From: a virus
Length of the DNA: 21,068 bases
Virus record (IMG/VR): IMGVR_UViG_3300021963_000778
Location: 1 to 21,068 of that record
Direction: 5' to 3' (one strand)
The notes beneath the pieces are model-generated. The model saw nothing but the letters and a program-made list of their open reading frames with translations. It made no database searches and was not told where the DNA came from. Made by a program: the position numbers and the translations under genes. Positions 14,302-20,681 of the stretch are shown piece after piece (position 1 is the first letter of the stretch; every line of letters starts with the position of its first letter).

Positions 14302-17300
14302 ATGGCCAGGGGCTTGAGGCAACCGGCCAGTGAGCCTGAACTTGAGTTCGTTCCAGAACAGGAACAGGATCTTGAATTTGTACCCGAAGCACAGGACGGC
14401 AATCTAACCAAGGCCCAATACATCGCATCCGGCGGTAAGCCGGAGGCTGTGATTTCCCCTGAGCGCGAGGCAGTGCTTCGCGCAGAAACCCAAAGACAGC
14501 TTCAGGCTGGCGCAACACCCGAACAGGCCGCACAGGCAGCGGGTGAGGCGGTTGACGCAATGGGTGCAATCAAAAGACCTGACGGCACTATTGCCGAAGG
14601 ATTCAAGCCAACCGAACAGGCACTGGCCGAAGGCATTATTGAAAAACCTGCCATACCAGCCGTAAGGGAGGCGCAAAAGCTTGGCATCGAAACCGTGTCG
14701 TCAGGCACCGACAAAGATACGGGCGGTGGATTTGCTATCGGCAAAGACAAGAATGGTAAACTTGTCCGCATCGAATCATCGCCGCAGGGTGAGATTGATG
14801 TGTTCGAGATTGAGGAGCAGCCGTCCATGCTTGGCGCAATCGGAAGGACGCTGGCACGGGAGGTTCTGCCGACTACGGCTGGCGGGGCAGCCGCAAGGGC
14901 AGGATTTGCGTTAACACCTGGGCCTCTACCGGCAAGGATTGCGGGTGGACTTGTGGCTGGCACGGCGGCATACCTTGGAGCAGAGAAGGCGCAGAGAGCG
15001 GCTCTTGGCGCGGCTCTTGGGCCGGAACGAATCGCAAGGGTTGAAGAAGTTTTACAGAAAGACATTGAGCAGTATCCTATTGCCACAACCGCAGCCTCAA
15101 TTCTGACACCAACACTTGGGGGTGTCGCAGGATTGGCAAAACCGGCCATTCAGGCATTTCGTGGTGCTGGAGCAAAAGCAGTCACGGAGGCGGCAGAGGC
15201 AGTTCCTGCCGCAGTTGTAAGGCCAGCCGCAGAGGTGGCGCAGGCCGCACCTGCGGCGGTTGAGGCTGCGCCTGCCGTTGCAGAAGCGGCGGCAAAACAG
15301 CCGCCAATAAAGCTTCCAGAAGAAACCGCGCAGACGGGAGTTAGGGCTGTCGGTAAGAGGTTAGTAAAAGACCCGTTGCTTGATCGCGGAGTACGCGAGA
15401 GATTGGCGCAGAGCGAAGATATTCAGTACGGCAAGTTCAAGCGCAAGGCTTTTGAAGAGGCAATGGCAAGTGCCGGAATTGAGGATGTTCAAAGACTTGC
15501 AGATACAGGCACAGCACCTCAAAAAGTTGTTGCAAAAGCAGAATTAATAGCAAGAGCATCAAAGGGAAGCGTTGCCGAATTAGAGTCCGCAGTAAATCGA
15601 GTGCTTAGAGAAGCAAACGCTACCGAGGCCGGTCAAATTGCCGAAGCAACAAAATCACTTAGAAGCACAACGTCTCAAGGATATTTTTACACACTTGTTG
15701 GGGCATTGCAAAAATCAAACCGAATGCTTACGGATGACTTGCTTGCACAAGGTAGAAAGCTTTTCGCCGTCAAGACACGGCTGCAAACAAGGTTTGACGA
15801 ACTTGCAAACAAGGCAAGGCAGACACTGGATGATGCCGATATTCTAAAGGCGACAAGGGCGGAAAAAGTTTTGCAGGAAAGTTTGTTTAGGTTGCAGAAT
15901 TTTGAAAGCAGGCTTATCCCAAAGAAGTTTTTTGGCGAAACCCTGCCGACCGTAATTCAGGGAAATCTTCTTGCCCCTCTTTCCATTGCAACAAACTTGT
16001 GGAGCAATGCGGTCAGCGCATTGCCTCGCATACTTACAAGACAGGGAGCTTTTGTCAGCCAGGAAGTAACCAGAGCATTCCAAGGTCTTTTCGGTGCAAA
16101 GCTTGGACCAAGGCAAATATCCTCTCCAATATCATTGGCTGGAACCAGAAGGATTGGGGAAAGCCTTAAAGCATTGGGGCGCGGTATGGCTGAAGGAGTG
16201 GTTGGCTTGCGCCGTGGTATCAGTGCGGAAGGATTGCTGGCAGGTGAGAGGATTCGAGGATTTCAACCCATCCAGGCATTTAAGCAGTTCTGGACCGGGG
16301 CCGGATTGGCCAAGCCTGTGCAGACAGGATGGAAGGGTCTTGGCGCAAACATACTTGACCGGGCAAGACTTGCCGCAGAGGCATCTTTGGGCGCACCGCC
16401 AGAAACAATGTTGCGCTTGCTTCAACTTGGTGATACTCCGTTCAGGCGCATGGCGCAAGCCAGACTTCTTTCCGAGTCGGCACAGCTTGTAGGAAAGACA
16501 GGCAAGGCAGTGTCAGTTGCCACAAGACTTCCGACCGGAAGAGAACTTGCCAAGATTGAGGAAGAGGCAGCACAGGCCGTGTTCCAGCAAGATACGCCGT
16601 TAGCTAGGGCAGCCCTTAGTGCGGCAAATATGTTCGGACTTGGAACAAAGTTTGGTCCGGCAAGGCTTATCGGAAAAACAATCATTCCTTACGCCAAGAC
16701 TCCGGCCAACGTCATTGACGAAATGTTGGACTATTCGCTTCCTGGGTATGCAATGGTATTTAAGGGAATACCGGCAATGAAAGCTGGCAACACCAGGGAA
16801 GCACAGCTTGCCATCGGAAAGACCATTACAAGTTTAACTATCGGAGCCGTGGCTAAGACCCTTTCAGATGCTGGTGTTATTGGTGGAAGAGCGGAGGAAA
16901 CTGAGAAGGCAAGAGACATTCAGTATAAGGCATTGCCACCCAGAACCATTAACATCAGCGCACTGAATAGAATGGCAGAGGGTGAGTCAACCGAACTTCA
17001 GCCGGGAGACAGGGTAATTAACCTTGAGAAGCTTGGCATTGTTGGCGGAATGATTGCCACCTGGGATGCCGCAAGCAAGGCAACCGAGGGTGGTGATTTT
17101 ATCAGCCCAGAATTTGTGACCGCCTTAGTGCCTGAAACGCTTTCTTTTGCCATGAATCAAAGTTTTCTTAAGGGTACAAACAGCCTGCTTTCCGCCATGC
17201 TGGATGGGCAAGGCACGACAATGGACAACTGGATTGCCAACTATTTTGGAACTGTGTCATCCATTCCATTCCCAAATACGCTTTCAGCAGTATCAAGGGC

Positions 17301-17856
17301 CATGCGGGAATCCCTACCGGACAAGATCCAGGTAAAGGACATTCAGGGTGAGTTTCCGGAAAGCACATTGAATTTGTTTGGAGAAGTTCTCAAAAGAAGG
17401 CTACCGGGTGCAGATGAGGATTTGCCGAGAAGGATAGACGTTTGGGGCAGGGAAATTCCACAGACACCAGAAGGTGCAGATCCTGTTGCATACAACTTCC
17501 TTGATGTTACCAAAGGTCGCAACGCAACCTACGACCCGATCACTATTGAGATATACAGACTGTTCAAGGAAACCGAAGATGGCGATGTCATCCCGCCCAA
17601 GCCGCAAAGAAACTTCACAATCGACAATGTGAAATACAGGCTTTCGCCGGAGCTTTACGAGGAGTATTCCAAAGTGCGTGGTCGGGCCAACCGCAGGGCT
17701 GCCGAAGAGCTTTTTAGAAGCAAGGAGTTCAGGTCGCTAACAAAGGAGGAAAAGGTTGTGGCTATCCGCAATGCTTACGCCCAAGTAGGTGACGATGCCA
17801 GAATCCAGTTCCTGCAAAAGAACAGGCGTAGGATTATGAGAGGAGAGAAACAATGA
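14302..17856 (+). CDS. Large internal/polyvalent virion protein with LPD38-like region
   Basis: This encodes 1184 residues, the largest gene here, in the size range of the T7 gp16 ejection protein. Near the N-terminus are two copies of LEFVPE (residues 14-19 and 24-29). Small-residue hydrophobic stretches follow at ~190-240 and ~258-285 (PLPARIAGGLVAGTAAYLGA), then an Ala/Pro-rich linker at ~290-335. A long helical region fills most of the rest. Around residues 775-870 the sequence (FGPARLIGKTIIPYAKTPAN, then LTIGAVAKTLSDAGVIGG) resembles large polyvalent protein-associated domain LPD38. Polyvalent proteins are thought to be delivered into the host with phage or plasmid DNA. No catalytic domain is obvious. 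The final ATGA overlaps the muramidase gene, so the two are coupled. Confidence 0.75.
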   Translation: MARGLRQPASEPELEFVPEQEQDLEFVPEAQDGNLTKAQYIASGGKPEAVISPEREAVLRAETQRQLQAGATPEQAAQAAGEAVDAMGAIKRPDGTIAEGFKPTEQALAEGIIEKPAIPAVREAQKLGIETVSSGTDKDTGGGFAIGKDKNGKLVRIESSPQGEIDVFEIEEQPSMLGAIGRTLAREVLPTTAGGAAARAGFALTPGPLPARIAGGLVAGTAAYLGAEKAQRAALGAALGPERIARVEEVLQKDIEQYPIATTAASILTPTLGGVAGLAKPAIQAFRGAGAKAVTEAAEAVPAAVVRPAAEVAQAAPAAVEAAPAVAEAAAKQPPIKLPEETAQTGVRAVGKRLVKDPLLDRGVRERLAQSEDIQYGKFKRKAFEEAMASAGIEDVQRLADTGTAPQKVVAKAELIARASKGSVAELESAVNRVLREANATEAGQIAEATKSLRSTTSQGYFYTLVGALQKSNRMLTDDLLAQGRKLFAVKTRLQTRFDELANKARQTLDDADILKATRAEKVLQESLFRLQNFESRLIPKKFFGETLPTVIQGNLLAPLSIATNLWSNAVSALPRILTRQGAFVSQEVTRAFQGLFGAKLGPRQISSPISLAGTRRIGESLKALGRGMAEGVVGLRRGISAEGLLAGERIRGFQPIQAFKQFWTGAGLAKPVQTGWKGLGANILDRARLAAEASLGAPPETMLRLLQLGDTPFRRMAQARLLSESAQLVGKTGKAVSVATRLPTGRELAKIEEEAAQAVFQQDTPLARAALSAANMFGLGTKFGPARLIGKTIIPYAKTPANVIDEMLDYSLPGYAMVFKGIPAMKAGNTREAQLAIGKTITSLTIGAVAKTLSDAGVIGGRAEETEKARDIQYKALPPRTINISALNRMAEGESTELQPGDRVINLEKLGIVGGMIATWDAASKATEGGDFISPEFVTALVPETLSFAMNQSFLKGTNSLLSAMLDGQGTTMDNWIANYFGTVSSIPFPNTLSAVSRAMRESLPDKIQVKDIQGEFPESTLNLFGEVLKRRLPGADEDLPRRIDVWGREIPQTPEGADPVAYNFLDVTKGRNATYDPITIEIYRLFKETEDGDVIPPKPQRNFTIDNVKYRLSPELYEEYSKVRGRANRRAAEELFRSKEFRSLTKEEKVVAIRNAYAQVGDDARIQFLQKNRRRIMRGEKQ

Positions 17857-18623
17857 AGTTTAGTGTAAACGCATCCTCCAGCCGAGAACTTCGCAATGAC
17901 ATGGTTTCCAGAGAGCTTACCGGATCTCCATACACAGCCGTTCCAGAAGAGATAAGGCGTAGTTATCCCATCGAAACAAAGGCAAAGGAGCAGCCCATAA
18001 GGCAGGAACAGGTTGTGGCAGAACCTGAATTTGAATTTGTACCGGAGAAAACATCCATGACAACCCAACCATCACAAGACCCGCTTCAGCTTGCAGCCCT
18101 CAAGACGGTTGATTTTGAATCGAGGAAAGACAAACAGGGAAATCTTCAGGTCTACAAATTGCCAGCCGGTGACATGGGTGGTAACTTTGAGGTGGCCGGA
18201 ATCAACGACCGTTATCATCCTGAAGCCTTCAAAAGAATCTCGTTGCTCCCGGCGCAGGAAAGAGCGGGAGCAGCAGCGCAATATATCAAAGAATACACAT
18301 CCCCGCTCGTCTCAAAACTGCCCAACGCCATCCAGCCATTCGCGCAGGATCTCGCGTTTAATCGAGGGATGGGCGGCGCAACGAAGTATATCCAGCAAGG
18401 ATTAAACTCGCTTGGCGTGAATGTGTCCGTGGATGGCAGGCTTGGGCCGCAAACCATGGCTGCCATTAACAAGGTTCAGCCACAAGCCTTGATGCGTGCC
18501 GCCAGCGATGCACAGCTTCGGGATGAATATAGAATGGCCAACAGAAACCCGGCCAGAAAACCACTTCTGCGCGGGCTTGAGAACAGGATAAGGAATAGGT
18601 TGGCTATTCTTGGCTCTGCCTAG
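17853..18623 (+). CDS. GH108-type muramidase with virion-protein N-terminus
   Basis: This encodes 256 residues from ATG 17853. An N-terminal extension of ~75 residues contains EPEFEFVPE (57-65), nearly identical to the tag in the preceding internal protein. Residues ~85-250 follow the glycosyl hydrolase 108 / phage N-acetylmuramidase layout. DFES at 87-90 puts Glu89 at the place of the catalytic Glu of the EGG motif. This is followed by AGDMGGNFEVAGINDRYHP, FAQDLAFNRGMGGATKYIQQ, VDGRLGPQTMAAIN (peptidoglycan-binding-3-like) and a C-terminal LLRGLENRIRNRL. The predicted role is cutting the glycan strands of peptidoglycan. Shared tag and gene overlap argue for virion-carried lysozyme aiding DNA entry, though an endolysin role is possible. 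Its stop is shared with the opposing gene at a CTAG. Confidence 0.8.
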   Translation: MKFSVNASSSRELRNDMVSRELTGSPYTAVPEEIRRSYPIETKAKEQPIRQEQVVAEPEFEFVPEKTSMTTQPSQDPLQLAALKTVDFESRKDKQGNLQVYKLPAGDMGGNFEVAGINDRYHPEAFKRISLLPAQERAGAAAQYIKEYTSPLVSKLPNAIQPFAQDLAFNRGMGGATKYIQQGLNSLGVNVSVDGRLGPQTMAAINKVQPQALMRAASDAQLRDEYRMANRNPARKPLLRGLENRIRNRLAILGSA

Positions 18624-18967
18624 TCTTTGTCTTTTGATGATCCGACAAAGACAGCACCCTTATTCATATAGGCAGATCCTGCCTTTATGGTAGCAGATGT
18701 GCCATAAAAAAAGTTTCCAGATTTTGATATAAATGTTCCGTCTTTGCCAACAAAGCTTTTGCCAGATTTGTAATAAAATCCATCAGTTGAAATTATTGAT
18801 CTGCCAGATGAGGATGAGTACACCATTCCGCCATCCTCTGATATTACGCAACCTCTGCCGGACGAAAATCCGTTCTTTTTGATGACAGCACCAGCAAAGT
18901 CATCGGAGTCATCCTCCCCCATCACCGGTGCCACCAGCACCGCCATTAGGAATAGTATTGCTTTCAT
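18620..18967 (-). CDS. Secreted small repeat protein, likely phage moron
   Basis: This encodes 115 residues and is the only clear minus-strand gene. The start at 18967 gives a textbook signal peptide: MKAILFLMAVLVAPVMG, with likely cleavage before EDDSDD. The reading frame stays open upstream to ~19357, but that part covers the opposing gene and looks non-coding. The mature part has about five short repeats of the form S-G-(R/K/N)-x-x-(hydrophobic)2-(S/G)-x-D-G (residues 36, 54, 68, 83, 96), suggesting a small beta-solenoid. There is a single Cys (40). No ribosome binding site is visible. The gene lies between late and replication modules, in opposite orientation and A/T-richer sequence, which is typical of a moron that alters the host envelope. 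I do not recognise the family. Confidence 0.65.
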   Translation of the reverse strand: MKAILFLMAVLVAPVMGEDDSDDFAGAVIKKNGFSSGRGCVISEDGGMVYSSSSGRSIISTDGFYYKSGKSFVGKDGTFISKSGNFFYGTSATIKAGSAYMNKGAVFVGSSKDKD

Positions 18968-18994
18968 GCGTAAAAAGTATAATGAGTTGGCGTG
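18968..18994. promoter_or_regulatory. Compact divergent promoter region
   Basis: This A/T-rich 27-base gap separates two divergent genes. On the + strand a perfect TATAAT lies at 18978-18983. The predicted transcription start (about seven bases on) would fall at or next to the GTG/ATG start of the rightward gene. No good -35 is seen at 16-18 bases. On the - strand, TATACT (18981-18976) has a TTGACC (19002-18997) 15 bases upstream, and its start would fall at or next to the ATG at 18967. Both genes lack a good ribosome binding site, so leaderless or near-leaderless transcripts are likely. Confidence 0.45.
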
Positions 18995-19393
18995 ATGGTC
19001 AACACAAAAGTGAAACTTAATAACAGGCAGATTGGGGCGGTCGGTGTGGCCAGGGTGGCGGGTGCGCTGTTCAGGAACGGGTACAGCGTGCTTGTGCCGA
19101 TGGAGGACTTCGGACATGGGTATGATATTGTCGCAGAGAAAAACGGAAAGTTCTTTAGGATTCAGGTCAAGACAACCGCAAAGGCCGAGGACCGAAAACT
19201 TCATTATCGCTTTATGACATCTGGTGGAAAAAATCGAAAGACAACCTACACAAAAACCATGGTAGATTATATTGTCTGCTGGGCGATGGACGAGGATCTG
19301 TTCTGGCTTCTTGAGCCATCGGATTGCAAGGCACCAACCAAGAAATTCTATCCACAAACAGGCTCATCATGGCGAATCATAAACGATCTCTGA
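18995..19393 (+). CDS. I-Ssp6803I-like PD-(D/E)XK protein with altered motif I
   Basis: This encodes 132 residues from ATG 18995; an in-frame GTG at 18992 is an alternative. The sequence VARVAGALFRNGYSVLVPME, then GHGYDIVAEKNGKFFRIQVK, matches the group I intron endonuclease family of PD-(D/E)XK proteins (I-Ssp6803I type, with Q-x-K in place of E-x-K). Asp44, Gln57 and Lys59 keep the family spacing. The motif-I Glu expected around residue 19 is Ala, so activity may be weakened or the residue supplied elsewhere. No intron is evident around it. It could be a free-standing homing-type nuclease, a restriction-like effector, or a DNA-repair nuclease. It overlaps a 60-residue gene by 25 bases. Confidence 0.7.
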   Translation: MVNTKVKLNNRQIGAVGVARVAGALFRNGYSVLVPMEDFGHGYDIVAEKNGKFFRIQVKTTAKAEDRKLHYRFMTSGGKNRKTTYTKTMVDYIVCWAMDEDLFWLLEPSDCKAPTKKFYPQTGSSWRIINDL

Positions 19394-19551
19394 CCCCCAA
19401 GCAGGCTTGGCGGCTGTTCGAAGATGCCATTAAGGATACTGATGATATTGATAAGGCTGCCGAATGGATACGCAGGCACCCGCAGGTTGCCAGGAAGATG
19501 ACCGGTGCTGGGTTATTAGCCTGCTTTGACGAGGACATAAAAAAGTATTGA
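19369..19551 (+). CDS. 60-residue partner of the PD-(D/E)XK protein
   Basis: This encodes 60 residues (MANHKRSLTPKQAWRLFEDA...), starting at ATG 19369 inside the end of the nuclease-like gene. An upstream TTG at 19324 is less likely. The sequence is all-helical by eye, with a basic N-terminus and an acidic middle (KDTDDIDKAAEWIRRHPQ). The overlap suggests translational coupling and possibly a shared function with the nuclease-like protein (partner, inhibitor or regulator). No known motif is visible. Confidence 0.6.
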   Translation: MANHKRSLTPKQAWRLFEDAIKDTDDIDKAAEWIRRHPQVARKMTGAGLLACFDEDIKKY

Positions 19552-19565
19552 CTCATTTTTGACAC

Positions 19566-19580
19566 GCCCCAATGTGGGGC
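19566..19580 (+). promoter_or_regulatory. Short GC hairpin before the nuclease start
   Basis: GCCCC (19566-19570) pairs with GGGGC (19576-19580) around an AATGT loop, ending directly at the ATG at 19581 and holding the alternative ATG 19572 in its loop. No ribosome binding site is clear for either start. The stem could limit start choice or translation, or be chance, because it has only five pairs. Confidence 0.3.
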
Positions 19581-20015
19581 ATGGCAATCAATTCAAGACG
19601 CAAGGGCGCGGCAGGCGAGCGGGAGTTTGCATCTTACCTAAGAGAGCAAGGCTGGCAGAAAGCACGGCGCACCCAACAATATGCCGGTGATCCCGAAGGC
19701 GGTTCCGGGGATGTGGTCTGCGCGAACTTCCCATTTCATTGCGAGGTCAAGCGTTGCCAGCAGATCAAACCGGAGCAATGGATGGCGCAGGCCAAAGGCG
19801 ATGCGCCGGAGGGCAAGATCCCGGCGGTGTTCTTTCGCCGCAACGGAGAGAAGAAGTGGTTGGCCATCATTGAGGCCGACGACCTTTGCGAGATCGCTCG
19901 CCATATTGCCCCACCAAATTTCACGGTCGATGTTGTCCAGACCGCGCCAGTTGCCACGACCGTAGCCCAAGGATTTGTAATGCCTTCCACCCCACTAAAC
20001 CCAAACCAAATATAG
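19581..20015 (+). CDS. Resolvase-like PD-(D/E)XK nuclease
   Basis: This encodes 144 residues from ATG 19581 (MAINSRRKGAAGEREFASYL); the ATG at 19572 would add MWG. The opening is the hallmark of a phage endonuclease family related to Holliday-junction resolvases. A complete catalytic set is visible: Glu13 (AAGERE), Asp44 (GSGDVV) and Glu55-Val-Lys57 (CEVKR). Downstream are QWMAQAKGDAPEGKIPAVFF and KKWLAIIEADDLCEI, which also fit the family. The C-terminal 30 residues are likely flexible (Pro/Thr-rich). The enzyme probably cuts branched or structured DNA during phage replication or before packaging. It sits next to ssDNA-binding and exonuclease genes. Confidence 0.8.
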   Translation: MAINSRRKGAAGEREFASYLREQGWQKARRTQQYAGDPEGGSGDVVCANFPFHCEVKRCQQIKPEQWMAQAKGDAPEGKIPAVFFRRNGEKKWLAIIEADDLCEIARHIAPPNFTVDVVQTAPVATTVAQGFVMPSTPLNPNQI

Positions 20016-20029
20016 AAAGGTAAAATAAT

Positions 20030-20677
20030 ATGAGCCTAACCATCAGTGAAACATCCAAAAACACGGAACGTCAGTTGCCCGAAGCCGGAGCGACCGTGGG
20101 CGTTCTATTCAGCCTAGTCGATCTCGGAACCCAGGAAGTGACCTGGGACGGAGAGACCAAGTGGACACCCAAACTCCGCTTGGCTTTCGAGCTGCCCGAA
20201 CAGGTGATCGAAGGCGAGGTGACGGAGAACGGCAAGACGACCAAGGTGACGAAGCCGATGGTCGTTTCCATCGAACTGACCCGTAGCCTTGGCGAGCGTG
20301 CAACCCTGCGGAAGCACCTCGAAACTTGGCGCGGTCAGGCGTTCACCAGCAAGGAGCTTGCCAGCTTCAGCCTCAAGAACCTCTTGGGCAAGGCTTGCTT
20401 GCTGACCTTGGTTCACAAGACCAGCCAAGCCGGACGCAACTACTGCGCGATCCAAGGCATCGCCAAGTTGCCCAAGTCGATGAAGGCTCCGGCCACCACC
20501 CAGAACAGCCAGGTCTTTTACGAGATCGAGCAGGGTGAGGGGGGTCAGTTCGGCGAACTGCCGGAATGGCTTCAAGAGAAGATCCGTTCCAGCAAAGAGT
20601 TGTCCGGTGCGTCTTCGGCACCGCAGGGCAAGGCTGCCACCAGCACTGACGCAGACGGCAACCCGATGCCGTTCTAA
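20030..20677 (+). CDS. Phage OB-fold-type ssDNA-binding protein
   Basis: This encodes 215 residues with an AGAAAGG site before ATG 20030. The core (ATVGVLFSLVDLGTQEVTWD, KLRLAFELPEQVIEGEVTE, VVSIELTRSLGERATLRKHL, SLKNLLGKACLLTLVHKTSQ, CAIQGIAKLPKSMKAP) matches a widespread phage family that lies beside RecB-type exonuclease and replication genes and is taken to bind single-stranded DNA. The last residues, DADGNPMPF, resemble the acidic PF-ending tail by which bacterial SSB recruits partners. Codons are strongly biased to G/C endings, like the capsid gene, implying high expression. It is followed four bases later by an exonuclease gene. Confidence 0.75.
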   Translation: MSLTISETSKNTERQLPEAGATVGVLFSLVDLGTQEVTWDGETKWTPKLRLAFELPEQVIEGEVTENGKTTKVTKPMVVSIELTRSLGERATLRKHLETWRGQAFTSKELASFSLKNLLGKACLLTLVHKTSQAGRNYCAIQGIAKLPKSMKAPATTQNSQVFYEIEQGEGGQFGELPEWLQEKIRSSKELSGASSAPQGKAATSTDADGNPMPF

Positions 20678-20681
20678 TCAG

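Noticed and set aside
14502-15149. 215-codon minus-strand open frame
   Set aside because: It is a shadow of the Ala/Pro-rich part of the 1184-residue protein; its Pro/Ser/Ala-rich sequence reflects codon bias of the sense gene.
18968-19357. N-terminal extension of the minus-strand gene to 19357
   Set aside because: The extra part is antisense to the PD-(D/E)XK gene and has no coding character; the signal peptide starts cleanly at 18967.
19548-19590. TTGACT/TTGACA boxes as a promoter for the resolvase-like gene
   Set aside because: No -10 element is found at 16-18 bases from either box.
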